Shown here: one piece after another, positions 1 through 7,749 of the stretch | Numbering within the stretch: the first letter of the stretch is position 1 | Layout: each line of letters opens with the position of its first letter | NCBI GenBank assembly: GCA_023416315.1 | Contig: JAEZIA010000196.1 | Span: 1-23,019 of the forward strand | Length of the DNA: 23,019 nucleotides | DNA from: Actinomycetes bacterium | GTDB lineage: Bacteria > Actinomycetota > Actinomycetes > Mycobacteriales > Mycobacteriaceae | Reading direction: 5' to 3' | Notes under the pieces: model-generated | Seen by the model: the letters and a program-made list of their open reading frames with translations, nothing else | What the model was told of the DNA's origin: nothing | Database searches by the model: none | Program-made: the position numbers and the translations under genes

Positions 1-32
1 TGACCTTCGAACCAGTTGTAAGGAAGTGGGTC

Positions 33-602
33 ATGAGCACGCAGACACGGGCCACCTATCGCACGATGGCCGAGGGCACCGCCGAGGATTACCGGTTGAT
101 CAGTCTCGCCGAAGAGGCCAACAACGCCGGGCTGGTCCCCCGCGTGCTCGCACTCGTCGAAGCGCTCGCCGATGGTGAGCAGGCGTATCCGATCAGCCGT
201 CTGGACCACTCGCTGCAGTCGGCGACCCGAGCGTTCGACGACGGACGGCCGGTCGAGTATGTGGTGGCGGCTCTTCTGCACGATATCGGCGACACCTACG
301 CGCCGCATGCCCATGGCGCGTTCGCCGCAGCAGTCATCGCACCGTATGTTTCGGAGCGGGTGGCCTGGATTGTGAAGACCCACCCCGAATTCCAGCAGTA
401 CTACTATGCACCGCACATGGGCGGTACCCGAGACGCCCGGGACCGGTATCGCGGTCATCCGTGGTTCGATGACTGTGTGGAATTCTGCGAGAAGTACGAC
501 CAGAACTGTTTCGATGCGCAGTTCGAGCATCGTCCGCTCGAGTTCTTCCGCCCGATGGTGGAGCAGGTCTTCGCCCGCGAACCGTGGGCCGCAGCGCGCT
601 GA
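33..602 (+). CDS. HD-domain protein, PhnZ/MIOX-like oxygenase candidate
   Basis: 189-residue HD-domain protein. Visible candidate metal ligands are H59 (in LDHS), the H83-D84 pair (LLHDIGD), H92 or H94, H117 (KTHPEF) and D156 (KYDQNCFD). The order His, His-Asp, His, His, Asp is that of HD-fold mixed-valence di-iron oxygenases (PhnZ, myo-inositol oxygenase), and the 24-residue gap from the first His to the HD pair is as I recall it in PhnZ. The length also fits the small HDIG proteins associated with phosphonate operons. The start is supported by AAGGAAG at 20-26, six bases before ATG. No phosphonate gene lies in this window, so the substrate is unknown; an ordinary HD phosphohydrolase remains possible. 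It converges on the next gene with a 14-base gap. Confidence 0.8.
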   Translation: MSTQTRATYRTMAEGTAEDYRLISLAEEANNAGLVPRVLALVEALADGEQAYPISRLDHSLQSATRAFDDGRPVEYVVAALLHDIGDTYAPHAHGAFAAAVIAPYVSERVAWIVKTHPEFQQYYYAPHMGGTRDARDRYRGHPWFDDCVEFCEKYDQNCFDAQFEHRPLEFFRPMVEQVFAREPWAAAR

Positions 603-616
603 TCGGCATCGGTCCC

Positions 617-1198
617 CTACGTTCCGGTGGTGCGAGCCCGTCGCCTGCGGTAGGCCTCGAAGGCCACTTGCGCCACATGCAGGACTCCCCACTCGAAGGG
701 AATGTAGTCGCGGGCACGAACCAATCGCCTTGCCAGCTCCGGTGATTCGGCGTGCATGATGCGCCGTGCGCGTCTGGCGTGGAACGTGTCCGACGCGATC
801 ATCACCGCAGAACCTCCAGCCAGCAACGTCGCGGAGTTGACGATGTTCTCCACCGTCGTCCTGGACTGATCCTCGATCACCACATGGCGCAGCGGTACTC
901 GCCGCGCCACCGCGTAGTCGGCCATCATCTGCGCCTCGGACGTGCGCGTGTGCACCGCCCCGCCGGAGAATACGAACCGGGCACTGTCGACTTCGGTTGA
1001 GCGCATGGCGATCCGAACCCGCCACCGGTGCAAAACAGGCTGCGGGCAGCCCAGTACGAGCACACTGATTCCGGGTCCCGGCGGGGACGATGACGGCAGC
1101 CATTCGCGGGAGGCGCGCCACGTTTTCCACTCCCCCCAGCCCACTAGGCCCGCTGCGAGCCCAAGGGAGCACAGCAGCAGCTTCCGATGTCGGTGCAC
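617..1198 (-). CDS. YdcF/SanA-like DUF218 membrane-anchored protein
   Basis: 193-residue protein with one N-terminal hydrophobic segment (about residues 7-22), which would place the rest outside the membrane. The DUF218 (YdcF/SanA/ElyC) fold is recognised by FSGG at 77-80, a Glu at 88 in the following helix, the EDxSRTTxEN block at 109-118 and SDTFHARRA at 136-144. Family members are linked to cell-envelope functions, such as vancomycin sensitivity for SanA and undecaprenyl-phosphate metabolism for ElyC; the reaction is not established. It begins with GTG 12 bases after the stop of the MmyB-type regulator on the same strand and has no obvious ribosome binding site, so it is probably cotranscribed with that gene. 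Confidence 0.85.
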   Translation of the reverse strand: MHRHRKLLLCSLGLAAGLVGWGEWKTWRASREWLPSSSPPGPGISVLVLGCPQPVLHRWRVRIAMRSTEVDSARFVFSGGAVHTRTSEAQMMADYAVARRVPLRHVVIEDQSRTTVENIVNSATLLAGGSAVMIASDTFHARRARRIMHAESPELARRLVRARDYIPFEWGVLHVAQVAFEAYRRRRARTTGT

Positions 1199-1210
1199 TG
1201 CGAGGTCGGC

Positions 1211-2101
1211 CTATCCGTCGCGCGCATCGAGCTCGGTCGCCGGCGCCGGGTGGGTGGCCGCCCAGGAGGCCAATAAAGCCAAATTGTCACCGGTCGGCGT
1301 ATCGGCGGGTGCGGTGTAGACCGTGAGGTGCAGGCCGGGTTCGGCGGGCAGCTCCAAGGACTCGACGTCCAAGTCGAGCCGACCCACGATCGGATGGTGC
1401 AGTCGTTTGCGCCCGGACCGCCGGAGCCGTACGTCCTGAGATGCCCACCGCTGCCGGAATAGCTCACTGCACGTTGACAGTTCGCCGACAAGCGCGATCA
1501 GGTCCTCGTCATGCGGATTGCGACCGGCTTCCATGCGCAGCTTGGCGGCCACGTCGCCGGCAATCTGGTCGTAGTCGACGAAAAAGGCTCTGGCGGAGTC
1601 GGTCGCCAGATAGACGAACCGCGCCGTGTTCGCGGGCCGTCGGGGGTCGGCCAGCACCGGCGCGAACAGCGCGCGGGCAAGGTGATTCGTGGCGAGTACG
1701 TCGTAACGGCCGTTGCAGATCCAGGCCGGTGCCGCGGAGACGGCGTCGAGCACCTGTTGCAGGGTCGAGCGCACCGCCGTCGCAGGCCTGCGCCGGCGCG
1801 GGCCGCCGGTCCCGGATCGCCGCGCGAGGTGGAACAGGTGATCGCGCTCGGCCTCGTCGAGTTGCAGGGCAGTGGCCAATGCGCCGAGCACCCCGTCCGA
1901 AGCGCCTGCGAGGCTGCCACGCTCCATGCGCACGTAGTAGTCCACCGACACTCCCGCCAGCATCGCCACCTCCTCGCGACGCAGGCCCGTGACCCGGCGA
2001 TTGGCGCCATATGCGGGCAGACCGGCCTGATCGGGTGTGATGCGGGCGCGACGCGACCGCAGGAATTCCCGGATATCGGTGCGCAGATCCGTCGTCGCCA
2101 T
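1211..2101 (-). CDS. XRE-family regulator with MmyB-like ligand-binding domain
   Basis: 296-residue transcription regulator. The N-terminal helix-turn-helix lies at about residues 38-61 (GLRREEVAMLAGVSVDYY, then RMERG), a sequence typical of the large actinobacterial XRE/MmyB group. Residues about 110-290 form the PAS-like MmyB domain, recognised by the APAWICNGRYDVLATN stretch near 124-139 and a WASQDV-type segment further on. Known MmyB-like domains bind fatty-acid-like ligands, so this may sense a lipid or lipid-derived molecule. It follows an SDR gene on the same strand after 55 bases and is followed closely by the YdcF-like gene. The most likely target is the neighbouring SDR, by position only. 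Confidence 0.9.
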   Translation of the reverse strand: MATTDLRTDIREFLRSRRARITPDQAGLPAYGANRRVTGLRREEVAMLAGVSVDYYVRMERGSLAGASDGVLGALATALQLDEAERDHLFHLARRSGTGGPRRRRPATAVRSTLQQVLDAVSAAPAWICNGRYDVLATNHLARALFAPVLADPRRPANTARFVYLATDSARAFFVDYDQIAGDVAAKLRMEAGRNPHDEDLIALVGELSTCSELFRQRWASQDVRLRRSGRKRLHHPIVGRLDLDVESLELPAEPGLHLTVYTAPADTPTGDNLALLASWAATHPAPATELDARDG

Positions 2102-2156
2102 CTCTCCACCGTAGGCGCGCTCGGCACGCCAAGGGAGGTACCGGCGTTACCCCGCA

Positions 2157-2948
2157 TCACGCCGTTGTGGCGATCCCGCCGTCGACCGGGATGACGGTGC
2201 CCGTCAGGTAGGCGCCCGCTCGGCTGGCGAGGAACACGGCGACGCCCGCCATGTCGTCGTCGCGCCCGATCCGGCGCAGCGGCGCCGACGCGGCGATCGC
2301 CTCACCGAACTGATCGAGGGTTTCGGCCATCATCGTCGACGGGAAGGGTCCCGGCGCCACCGCATTCACGGTGATCAGCGGACCCAGTTCCTTGGCGAGC
2401 ACTCGGGTGAGTTGATGCAGCGCAGCCTTGCTGCTGGAGTATGAGTAGTTGGGGCGCTGTGGGATGTGGATGGCGGCGATGCTGCCGATATTGATGATCC
2501 GCGCGGGGTCGTCGGCGGTCGCTGCCTTGCGAAGCGCCGGCAACAGTGCCTGCACCAGCCAGAACGGCGCCTTCAGGTTGATGTCGATGACCGTGTCCCA
2601 GCCTGCGTCCGGGAACGTCGCAAGGGGCTCGTCCCACATCGCGCCGGCATTGTTGACGAGAATGTCGAGACTCCCGGACTCGGTGGTGACGACCTCAGCC
2701 AGACGCTGACACTCGTCGTGTCGGGAGAGGTCGGCGGGAATCGCGCGCACCTCGCCGAATTCGGACAACAGTTGCTGTGAGTGCGCGCAGGCTTCCGCGT
2801 TCCGTGAGCTGAGGATCACGCGGGCGCCCGCCTGCAGAAGACCGCGCGCGATCATCATCCCGATACCCCTGGTGCCGCCAGTGACCAGGGCGTACTTACC
2901 GCTCAGATCGAACAGCCCTGCGTGGCTGGTGAATTGGTTATCTGCCAT
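2157..2948 (-). CDS. Short-chain dehydrogenase/reductase (SDR)
   Basis: 263-residue classical SDR. The NAD(P)-binding motif TGGTRGIG is at 23-30, NNAG at 99-102, the catalytic Ser at about 156 (NIGS) and the Tyr/Lys pair at Y170 and K174 (YSSSK). The C-terminal GTVIPVDGG segment is the usual end of the family. R49 in SSRN after the second beta-strand suggests NADP(H) preference, which is inference. It probably acts on a hydroxy or oxo compound in the cytoplasm; the substrate cannot be read from sequence. It is transcribed away from the GMC oxidoreductase gene across a 115-base shared upstream region, and a regulator gene follows it. Confidence 0.92.
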   Translation of the reverse strand: MADNQFTSHAGLFDLSGKYALVTGGTRGIGMMIARGLLQAGARVILSSRNAEACAHSQQLLSEFGEVRAIPADLSRHDECQRLAEVVTTESGSLDILVNNAGAMWDEPLATFPDAGWDTVIDINLKAPFWLVQALLPALRKAATADDPARIINIGSIAAIHIPQRPNYSYSSSKAALHQLTRVLAKELGPLITVNAVAPGPFPSTMMAETLDQFGEAIAASAPLRRIGRDDDMAGVAVFLASRAGAYLTGTVIPVDGGIATTA

Positions 2949-3063
2949 AGCTCACACGTTGGCAGCCGGTCCGGCCCTCTGGGAGACCGTGGTGATACAG
3001 GTACTGCGAGGGCGCCCCACGGAATGCGCTTGCATCCGGCTGTCATCGCGCACACTGGGACCC

Positions 3064-4743
3064 GTGTCCGAATTCGACTTCATTATCGTGGGAGCGGGCA
3101 GCGCGGGTTGCCTGCTCGCCAACCGGCTCAGCGCGAACCCCGATCATCGGGTGCTGTTGATCGAGGCCGGGGGCCAGGACAACTGGTTCTGGATCAAGGT
3201 GCCGGTGGGCTATCTGTTCACGATCGCCAACCCCCGTACGGACTGGTGTTTCACGACCGAACCCGACCCCGGTCTAGGCGGCCGCAGCATCATCTACGCG
3301 CGGGGCCGGGTGATCGGTGGCTGCTCGTCGATCAACGCGATGATCCATATGCGGGGGCAGGCCAGCGATTACGAGCTGTGGGCGCACGCTACTGGTGACG
3401 AGCGGTGGCTGTGGGGCGGCCCGGATCGTCCGGGTGAGACTCTGGACATCTACAAAGGTTTGGAAGACTACTTCGGCGGAGCCGACGATTGGCACGGCGC
3501 CGGTGGTGAGATCCGCGTCGAGCGTCCCCGGGTGCGCTGGAAGATCCTCGACGCCTGGCAGAACGCCGCCGCCGAGGTGGGCATCGCTCCGATCGAGGAG
3601 TTCAACCGAGGTGATAACTCCGGCAGTGCGTACTTCCATGTCAACCAACGGCGTGGCCGGCGCTGGTCGATGGCCGACGCCTTCCTCCACCCGATCACCC
3701 GCCGCCCCAACCTCACCGTCTACACCCAGACCCAGGCGCTCCAGCTGCTGATGGATGATCAGGTCCCCGAGCATCAGCGTCGCGGTGCCTGGACCACTGC
3801 GCAGCACCGCGTCACCGGTGTGCGGCTGCTCAAAGATGGTCAGAGCGTTGACGTTCGGGCTAGCCGGGAAGTGATCCTGAGCGCGGGAGCCATCGGCTCA
3901 CCGCATCTGATGCAGGCTTCCGGGCTCGGCCCGGCGCAGGTACTGGCCCAGCATCACGTGCCCGTGGTCGTCGATCTGCCCGGAGTCGGCGAGAACCTCC
4001 AGGACCATCTTCAGCTTCGGACGGTCTACCGTGTCCGAGGCGCGCGAACCGTCAACACGCTCTACCGGAACTGGATCACCCGGGCGGGCATGGGAATTCA
4101 GTACCTGCTGCTGCGGTCGGGCCCCATGACGATGCCGCCGTCCACCCTGGGTGCCTTCGCCAAAAGCGATCCGAACCTGGCCAGTCCCAACCTGGAGTGG
4201 CATGTGCAGCCCTTGTCGTTGCCAAAGTTCGGCGAACCCCTGCACCCCTACGCCGCCATCACCCCGTCGGTCTGCAACCTGCGGCCCACGTCGCGCGGCC
4301 ATGTGCGAATCGCCGATGCGGATCCGCTGACCCACCCCACGATCTTCTGCAACTACCTGTCCACCGACGCCGATCGTGACATCGCCGTGCGCGGCTTGCG
4401 GATGACCCGGCAGATCATGGCGGCGCAGGCCCTGGCCCGCTACTCCCCCGAAGAATTGCTTCCAGGCCCCCAGGTGGACAGCGATGACGACCTGCACACG
4501 GCCGCCCGTGAATTGGGGACCACCATCTTCCACCCGGTGGGCACCTGCACGATGGGCGCCTTCGACGCCCACGGTCTGCCCCGGTCGGCGGCCACGGTGC
4601 TTGACACCGACTTTCGGGTATTCCGCGTCGCCGGTCTTCGGGTGGCTGATGCCTCCGCGATGCCCACCATCACGTCGGGAAACACCAACGCCCCGGTCAT
4701 GCTGATCGCCGAGCGCGCGGCGCGGGCGATCCTGGATGAGTAA
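3064..4743 (+). CDS. GMC-family FAD oxidoreductase (choline dehydrogenase-like)
   Basis: 559-residue flavoenzyme that would oxidise an alcohol to an aldehyde or ketone. The FAD-binding GAGSAG is at 10-15, the Glu that ends the second strand is in LIEAGG (about 32-37), the first GMC signature is at 81-98 (GRVIGGCSSINA onward) and a second signature (GAIGSPHLMQASG) follows around 277. The active-site His is H490 in HPVGTCTMG, with Asn residues at 540 and 542 in GNTNAP as its partner region. The reading frame is open to 2872, but FAD-binding homology starts just after GTG 3064 (VSEFDFIIVG), so that start is chosen. No strong ribosome binding site precedes it. The metallo-hydrolase gene follows after nine bases and is almost certainly cotranscribed. 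Confidence 0.92.
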   Translation: MSEFDFIIVGAGSAGCLLANRLSANPDHRVLLIEAGGQDNWFWIKVPVGYLFTIANPRTDWCFTTEPDPGLGGRSIIYARGRVIGGCSSINAMIHMRGQASDYELWAHATGDERWLWGGPDRPGETLDIYKGLEDYFGGADDWHGAGGEIRVERPRVRWKILDAWQNAAAEVGIAPIEEFNRGDNSGSAYFHVNQRRGRRWSMADAFLHPITRRPNLTVYTQTQALQLLMDDQVPEHQRRGAWTTAQHRVTGVRLLKDGQSVDVRASREVILSAGAIGSPHLMQASGLGPAQVLAQHHVPVVVDLPGVGENLQDHLQLRTVYRVRGARTVNTLYRNWITRAGMGIQYLLLRSGPMTMPPSTLGAFAKSDPNLASPNLEWHVQPLSLPKFGEPLHPYAAITPSVCNLRPTSRGHVRIADADPLTHPTIFCNYLSTDADRDIAVRGLRMTRQIMAAQALARYSPEELLPGPQVDSDDDLHTAARELGTTIFHPVGTCTMGAFDAHGLPRSAATVLDTDFRVFRVAGLRVADASAMPTITSGNTNAPVMLIAERAARAILDE

Positions 4744-4752
4744 GGTTCGGAT

Positions 4753-5661
4753 ATGGCCGACCGCGCGCAGTTGGGTGCTGCGACCATCACGCGGGTAGTC
4801 GAATGGCGGCTCGACCTGCCGCTCACCATGTTTCCCGAGACGCCTCAGACGGTCTGGCGGGATCTGCCCGAACTGAGGCCCACATTCTGGGACGCCGACA
4901 ACTGGCACGCCGTCGTGCAGACCTGGGTGGTCGAGGTGGACGGACTCACGGTGCTGGTCGACACCGGCGTCGGTAATGGCCGTGACCGCCCGGCCATGCC
5001 GTTCCTGGCCAATCTCGACACCGATTTCCTGGAGTCACTGCACGCCGCGGGCATTGCCCCCGAGTCGGTCGACATCGTGGTGAACACCCACATCCACACC
5101 GACCACGTGGGCTGGAACACCAGACGCGAGAACGACGAATGGGTGCCGACGTTCCCAAATGCGCGCTACCTCGTCCCGGAGTCCGACTACCGCTACTACC
5201 ACCCCGACAACGCCGACGCGCGTGGCCCCGGGCGGTCCGAAGAGCATCAGGCGCGACTCGACGCGAGCCGAATCCTGTTCTCCGACAGCATCCTTCCAGT
5301 TGACGCGACGGGTCAGATCGAACCGTGGTCCGAGGATCACCGGATCAGCGATTCGTTGCGGCTGCGGCCCGCCCCCGGCCACACCCCTGGTTCGTCGGTG
5401 CTCTGGCTGGACGCGGGCCAACCAGCGGTGTTCGTCGGCGACCTCACCCACAGCCCCATGCAATTGCACAGACCCACCGACTCGTGCGTGCTTGACGAGG
5501 ACTTCGTCGAGGCCGCGGTGACGCGCCGGCGAGTGCTCACCGAGGCATCCCGGCGGCGTGCGGCCGTCATCCCCGCCCACTATCCGGGGCGCGGCGGCGC
5601 GACCGTGGTGGCGCGCGGCGACGGTTTCCTGGTCGACGACTGGCTCGATCTCAGTTCGTGA
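4753..5661 (+). CDS. Metallo-beta-lactamase-fold hydrolase
   Basis: 302-residue MBL-fold enzyme with a complete dinuclear metal site: H113-x-H115-x-D117-H118 (THIHTDH), H210 (PGHTPGS), D230 (VGDLTHSP) and H276 (PAHYPG). It is cytoplasmic, with no signal peptide. Size and the PGHTPG/VGD arrangement fit the lactonase-type or generic hydrolase branch better than true beta-lactamases. The start lies nine bases after the GMC oxidoreductase stop; the AAGG of the stop region (TAAGG) can serve as ribosome binding site. Pairing with an alcohol oxidase suggests hydrolysis of a lactone or ester product of that enzyme, which is inference. The 3' end overlaps the convergent RES gene by 11 bases. Confidence 0.9.
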   Translation: MADRAQLGAATITRVVEWRLDLPLTMFPETPQTVWRDLPELRPTFWDADNWHAVVQTWVVEVDGLTVLVDTGVGNGRDRPAMPFLANLDTDFLESLHAAGIAPESVDIVVNTHIHTDHVGWNTRRENDEWVPTFPNARYLVPESDYRYYHPDNADARGPGRSEEHQARLDASRILFSDSILPVDATGQIEPWSEDHRISDSLRLRPAPGHTPGSSVLWLDAGQPAVFVGDLTHSPMQLHRPTDSCVLDEDFVEAAVTRRRVLTEASRRRAAVIPAHYPGRGGATVVARGDGFLVDDWLDLSS

Positions 5662-6268
5662 GTGACCAGTTGACGGTAAACCCGTGGCGCAGTACCAGTT
5701 CCGTCAGGACGTCACTGTGTTCGGCGAGCCGCCACCGTCGAATCCCGAACGGGTCGTGGGCGAAGAACGCGTAGTTGGCGGAATGCTCGGGGGTGGTGCT
5801 GGAGCGGTAGACGATCGCACCAAGGTCCGGCCACCAATTCCGGGCGGCGTCGGCCAGGCGCTGGCAGGTGTCCCACACGACGTCGTGCTGTCCGGTGCTG
5901 ATCTGATCGTCGACGTCGAGGGCGTCGAGGTTGCGCTCGGTGCGCAAATCGAGCACTCGGATCGGGTGGCGGGTGACCATCTCGATGACATAGTGCTGTG
6001 CGTGATCGGCCGGGATGACCAATCCGGTGGCCCGGTAACGCTCACGAAAGGCGCCGATGAGATCCGTGCCGGCATACCGGGTACGGAACGCGCCGGACGT
6101 CGGGTCGAAGCGGTAGCGCGGCTGCGGAAAACCTCGCCAGTCCCAGTCGGTGGGAGCCTCGGCCTCCACCCGCCACATCACGGTGCCAGGCCGGATCGTT
6201 CTGCTGCGCAACCCGGTGGGCCGGACCGTCGAAAACGGACGTCCGTACCCCGCAAGGAGGTCAGGCAC
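5651..6268 (-). CDS. RES-domain toxin (NAD+-degrading family)
   Basis: 205-residue RES-domain protein. Features seen are MWRV (R33), the RFDPTSGAFRTRYAG block at 53-67 that corresponds to the family's G-R-x-Y segment, a Glu at 76 (AFRERY) and AIVYRSS at 151-157 with the conserved late Ser. RES toxins such as MbcT act as NAD+ phosphorylases or glycohydrolases in the cytoplasm and are neutralised by a cognate antitoxin. The GTG start overlaps the last eight bases of the upstream gene (6261-6776), the typical antitoxin-first arrangement. The typical RES core GGRWNPPG is diverged here, so activity needs testing. The length matches other mycobacterial RES proteins as I recall them. Confidence 0.8.
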   Translation of the reverse strand: MPDLLAGYGRPFSTVRPTGLRSRTIRPGTVMWRVEAEAPTDWDWRGFPQPRYRFDPTSGAFRTRYAGTDLIGAFRERYRATGLVIPADHAQHYVIEMVTRHPIRVLDLRTERNLDALDVDDQISTGQHDVVWDTCQRLADAARNWWPDLGAIVYRSSTTPEHSANYAFFAHDPFGIRRWRLAEHSDVLTELVLRHGFTVNWSLTN

Positions 6269-6776
6269 CGAGCGCGCTGAGGGTGCGCCACGCCACCCCG
6301 GTCGTCCGAGGGTCGTCCAGCGCCTCCGCGAGCGAGGCGTTGCCCAGATCGTCGCGTTGCAGCCGCATGATGCGGTCGGCGGCGATCGCGTCCGCGGTGA
6401 ACCGCGTCAGCAGGTCCAGGAGTTGCGGCAGGTCGGCGCGCAGCCGGCCGCCGTCGAACTGCCAGGCCGGAAACCAAGTCTTGTTGCCCACCGCCGCGCC
6501 GATCAGGCGTTTGCGGGTTCGCAGTCGGTGCACGGCTTGCGGCGAGGCGTATCCGAGCAGCGCCTGCACTTGGGCGGTGGACAACGCGCCGTCGACAAAC
6601 TCGGATACCAGCCCGGCGCGGCGCTGCTCGTTGAGAGCATGCGCGGCAGAGCGCCGCAGCGTGCCGTGGGGGGCGGTCGGTGCGTCACGCAAAGCGTCGA
6701 GGACTTCCGCGAAGCGCGCGTCGCGATGGGCCCGGGCTTCAATGTCCCGGACGAGTGGAGCGACGGCTGCTGTCAT
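6261..6776 (-). CDS. Candidate antitoxin of the RES toxin, HTH-containing
   Basis: 171-residue protein, predicted cytoplasmic. Residues about 63-110 look like a helix-turn-helix or winged-helix unit (LSTAQVQALLGYASPQAV, then HRLRTRKRLIG, ending in FPAWQF). This resembles the DNA-binding proteins coded beside mycobacterial RES toxins, although a clear DUF2384 toxin-binding motif is not obvious to me. The C-terminal part (residues 115-171) would then be the toxin-neutralising region, by analogy with Xre/MbcA antitoxins. Its stop overlaps the RES start by eight bases, implying translational coupling. The ATG lies at the expected transcription start of a -10 box (6783-6788, minus strand), so the message may be leaderless. 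Autoregulation through the upstream inverted repeat is likely. Confidence 0.72.
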   Translation of the reverse strand: MTAAVAPLVRDIEARAHRDARFAEVLDALRDAPTAPHGTLRRSAAHALNEQRRAGLVSEFVDGALSTAQVQALLGYASPQAVHRLRTRKRLIGAAVGNKTWFPAWQFDGGRLRADLPQLLDLLTRFTADAIAADRIMRLQRDDLGNASLAEALDDPRTTGVAWRTLSALGA

Positions 6777-6782
6777 GCGACG

Positions 6783-6788
6783 AGTCTA
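6783..6788 (-). promoter_or_regulatory. Predicted -10 box of leaderless antitoxin promoter
   Basis: On the minus strand this reads TAGACT, matching the TANNNT -10 consensus of mycobacterial SigA promoters. Its 3' end is followed by six bases and then the ATG at 6776, so initiation would begin on the start codon. No Shine-Dalgarno is visible before that ATG. The -35 region is weak. Confidence 0.45.
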
Positions 6789-6803
6789 CCCCCGGCTACC
6801 CGA

Positions 6804-6825
6804 CAGTGAAACAATCGAAACACTG
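6804..6825. promoter_or_regulatory. Inverted repeat, probable operator of the RES pair
   Basis: CAGTG-N12-CACTG is a perfect five-base inverted repeat whose spacer contains GAAAC twice (GAAACA at 6808-6813 and 6817-6822). It sits in the 65-base spacer between the divergent antitoxin and SDR genes, overlapping the -35 region expected for the antitoxin promoter. Toxin-antitoxin operons usually autoregulate at such sites. Confidence 0.45.
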
Positions 6826-6827
6826 CG

Positions 6828-6833
6828 TAGAGT
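6828..6833 (+). promoter_or_regulatory. Predicted -10 box of the divergent SDR gene
   Basis: TAGAGT fits TANNNT. Its end lies eight bases before GTG 6842, and no Shine-Dalgarno precedes that GTG, so a leaderless or near-leaderless transcript is likely. No convincing -35 is seen. Confidence 0.35.
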
Positions 6834-6841
6834 CGGACCCC

Positions 6842-7621
6842 GTGACCGCGCACACTGACAATCCGTTCGATCTGACCGACCACGTCGCGGTCGTCACCGG
6901 TGGCGGTTCCGGTATCGGCCTGGGAATGGCCGAGGGCTTGGCCCGTGCAGGTGCGTCCGTCGCCATCCTCGGCCGCACCGCAGCGCGGCTGGACGCGGCC
7001 GCCGCACAGCTCGGACGGCATGGCCGGCCCGTGCTGCCGCTGGTCTGCGATGTCACCGACGAGGTCGCCACTACCGCGGCGATGGCCCGCGTCCGTAGTG
7101 AATTCGGCTATCTGGATTCGTGTTTCGCCAACGCTGGGGTGCGTGGCGGTTTCACTCCCGTCCTGCAGACGTCGTTGCAGGAGTTCCGGGACGTCACGCG
7201 CGTCGATCTGGACGGCGTGTTCGTCACGCTGCGCGAGGCGGCCCGCCAGATGGTCGAGGCCGGCCGCGGCGGCAGCCTGGTCGCGGTGTCCAGCCTGGGG
7301 GCGTTCCAGGGCATGCCGCGCCAACCCGCCTATGCCGCGTCCAAGGCCGGCGTCACCTCGCTCATCGACAGCTTGGCCGTCGAGCTTGCCCGCTACGGGA
7401 TCCGTGCCAACACGGTGGCTCCCGGCTGGTTCGACACCGAGATGACCTCGGCGGGACTGGCCGACGAGCGGTTCCACGAGCGGGTGATGCCGCGGGTGCC
7501 AGTGCGCCGGTGGGGCTCCCCCGACGACATCGGCGGGGTGGCGGTCTATCTGGCCAGTGCGGCAAGCAGTTACCACACCGGCGACGTCCTGCGTATCGAC
7601 GGCGGTTATCTGAAGTTCTAG
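6842..7621 (+). CDS. Short-chain dehydrogenase/reductase (SDR)
   Basis: 259-residue classical SDR with TGGGSGIG at 19-26, D70 in the CDVT segment, NAG at 97-99, the catalytic Ser at 150/151 (VSS) and YAASK at 164-168. The end (GDVLRIDGGYLKF) is the usual SDR C-terminus. GTG 6842 is chosen because the family's N-terminal strand begins right after it; the open frame back to 6680 runs through the antitoxin gene and its promoter. The LGR sequence after the second strand suggests NADP(H), which is inference. The substrate is unknown. It shares a short divergent promoter region with the RES toxin pair. Confidence 0.92.
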   Translation: MTAHTDNPFDLTDHVAVVTGGGSGIGLGMAEGLARAGASVAILGRTAARLDAAAAQLGRHGRPVLPLVCDVTDEVATTAAMARVRSEFGYLDSCFANAGVRGGFTPVLQTSLQEFRDVTRVDLDGVFVTLREAARQMVEAGRGGSLVAVSSLGAFQGMPRQPAYAASKAGVTSLIDSLAVELARYGIRANTVAPGWFDTEMTSAGLADERFHERVMPRVPVRRWGSPDDIGGVAVYLASAASSYHTGDVLRIDGGYLKF

Positions 7622-7668
7622 CTGACGAGTCCGCTGAATCGGACCCGCTGCAGATCGGTGTGACGACA

Positions 7669-7749
7669 ATGGGTCAATCCCGCGGAAGAGTGGTTGTCTC
7701 AATGCCCGGGGATATCCCGGTACTCGAGGTAAGACAGGTAGTCGGATGA
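7669..7749 (+). CDS. Possible 26-codon upstream ORF
   Basis: A short frame starting at ATG 7669 ends at TGA 7747-7749, sharing the ATGA with the start of the membrane-protein gene at 7746. The overlap is the form used for translational coupling. There is no ribosome binding site, the peptide has no recognisable motif, and the same frame is open by chance from 7120. It also contains the palindrome GGGATATCCC (7709-7718). Treat as speculative. Confidence 0.15.
   Translation: MGQSRGRVVVSMPGDIPVLEVRQVVG

Noticed and set aside
2872..3063. Upstream extension of the GMC gene
   Set aside because: Overlaps the divergent SDR gene and its promoter; FAD-binding homology begins right after GTG 3064.
3898..4908. 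336-codon minus-strand frame opposite the GMC oxidoreductase
   Set aside because: Antisense shadow with no recognisable motif.
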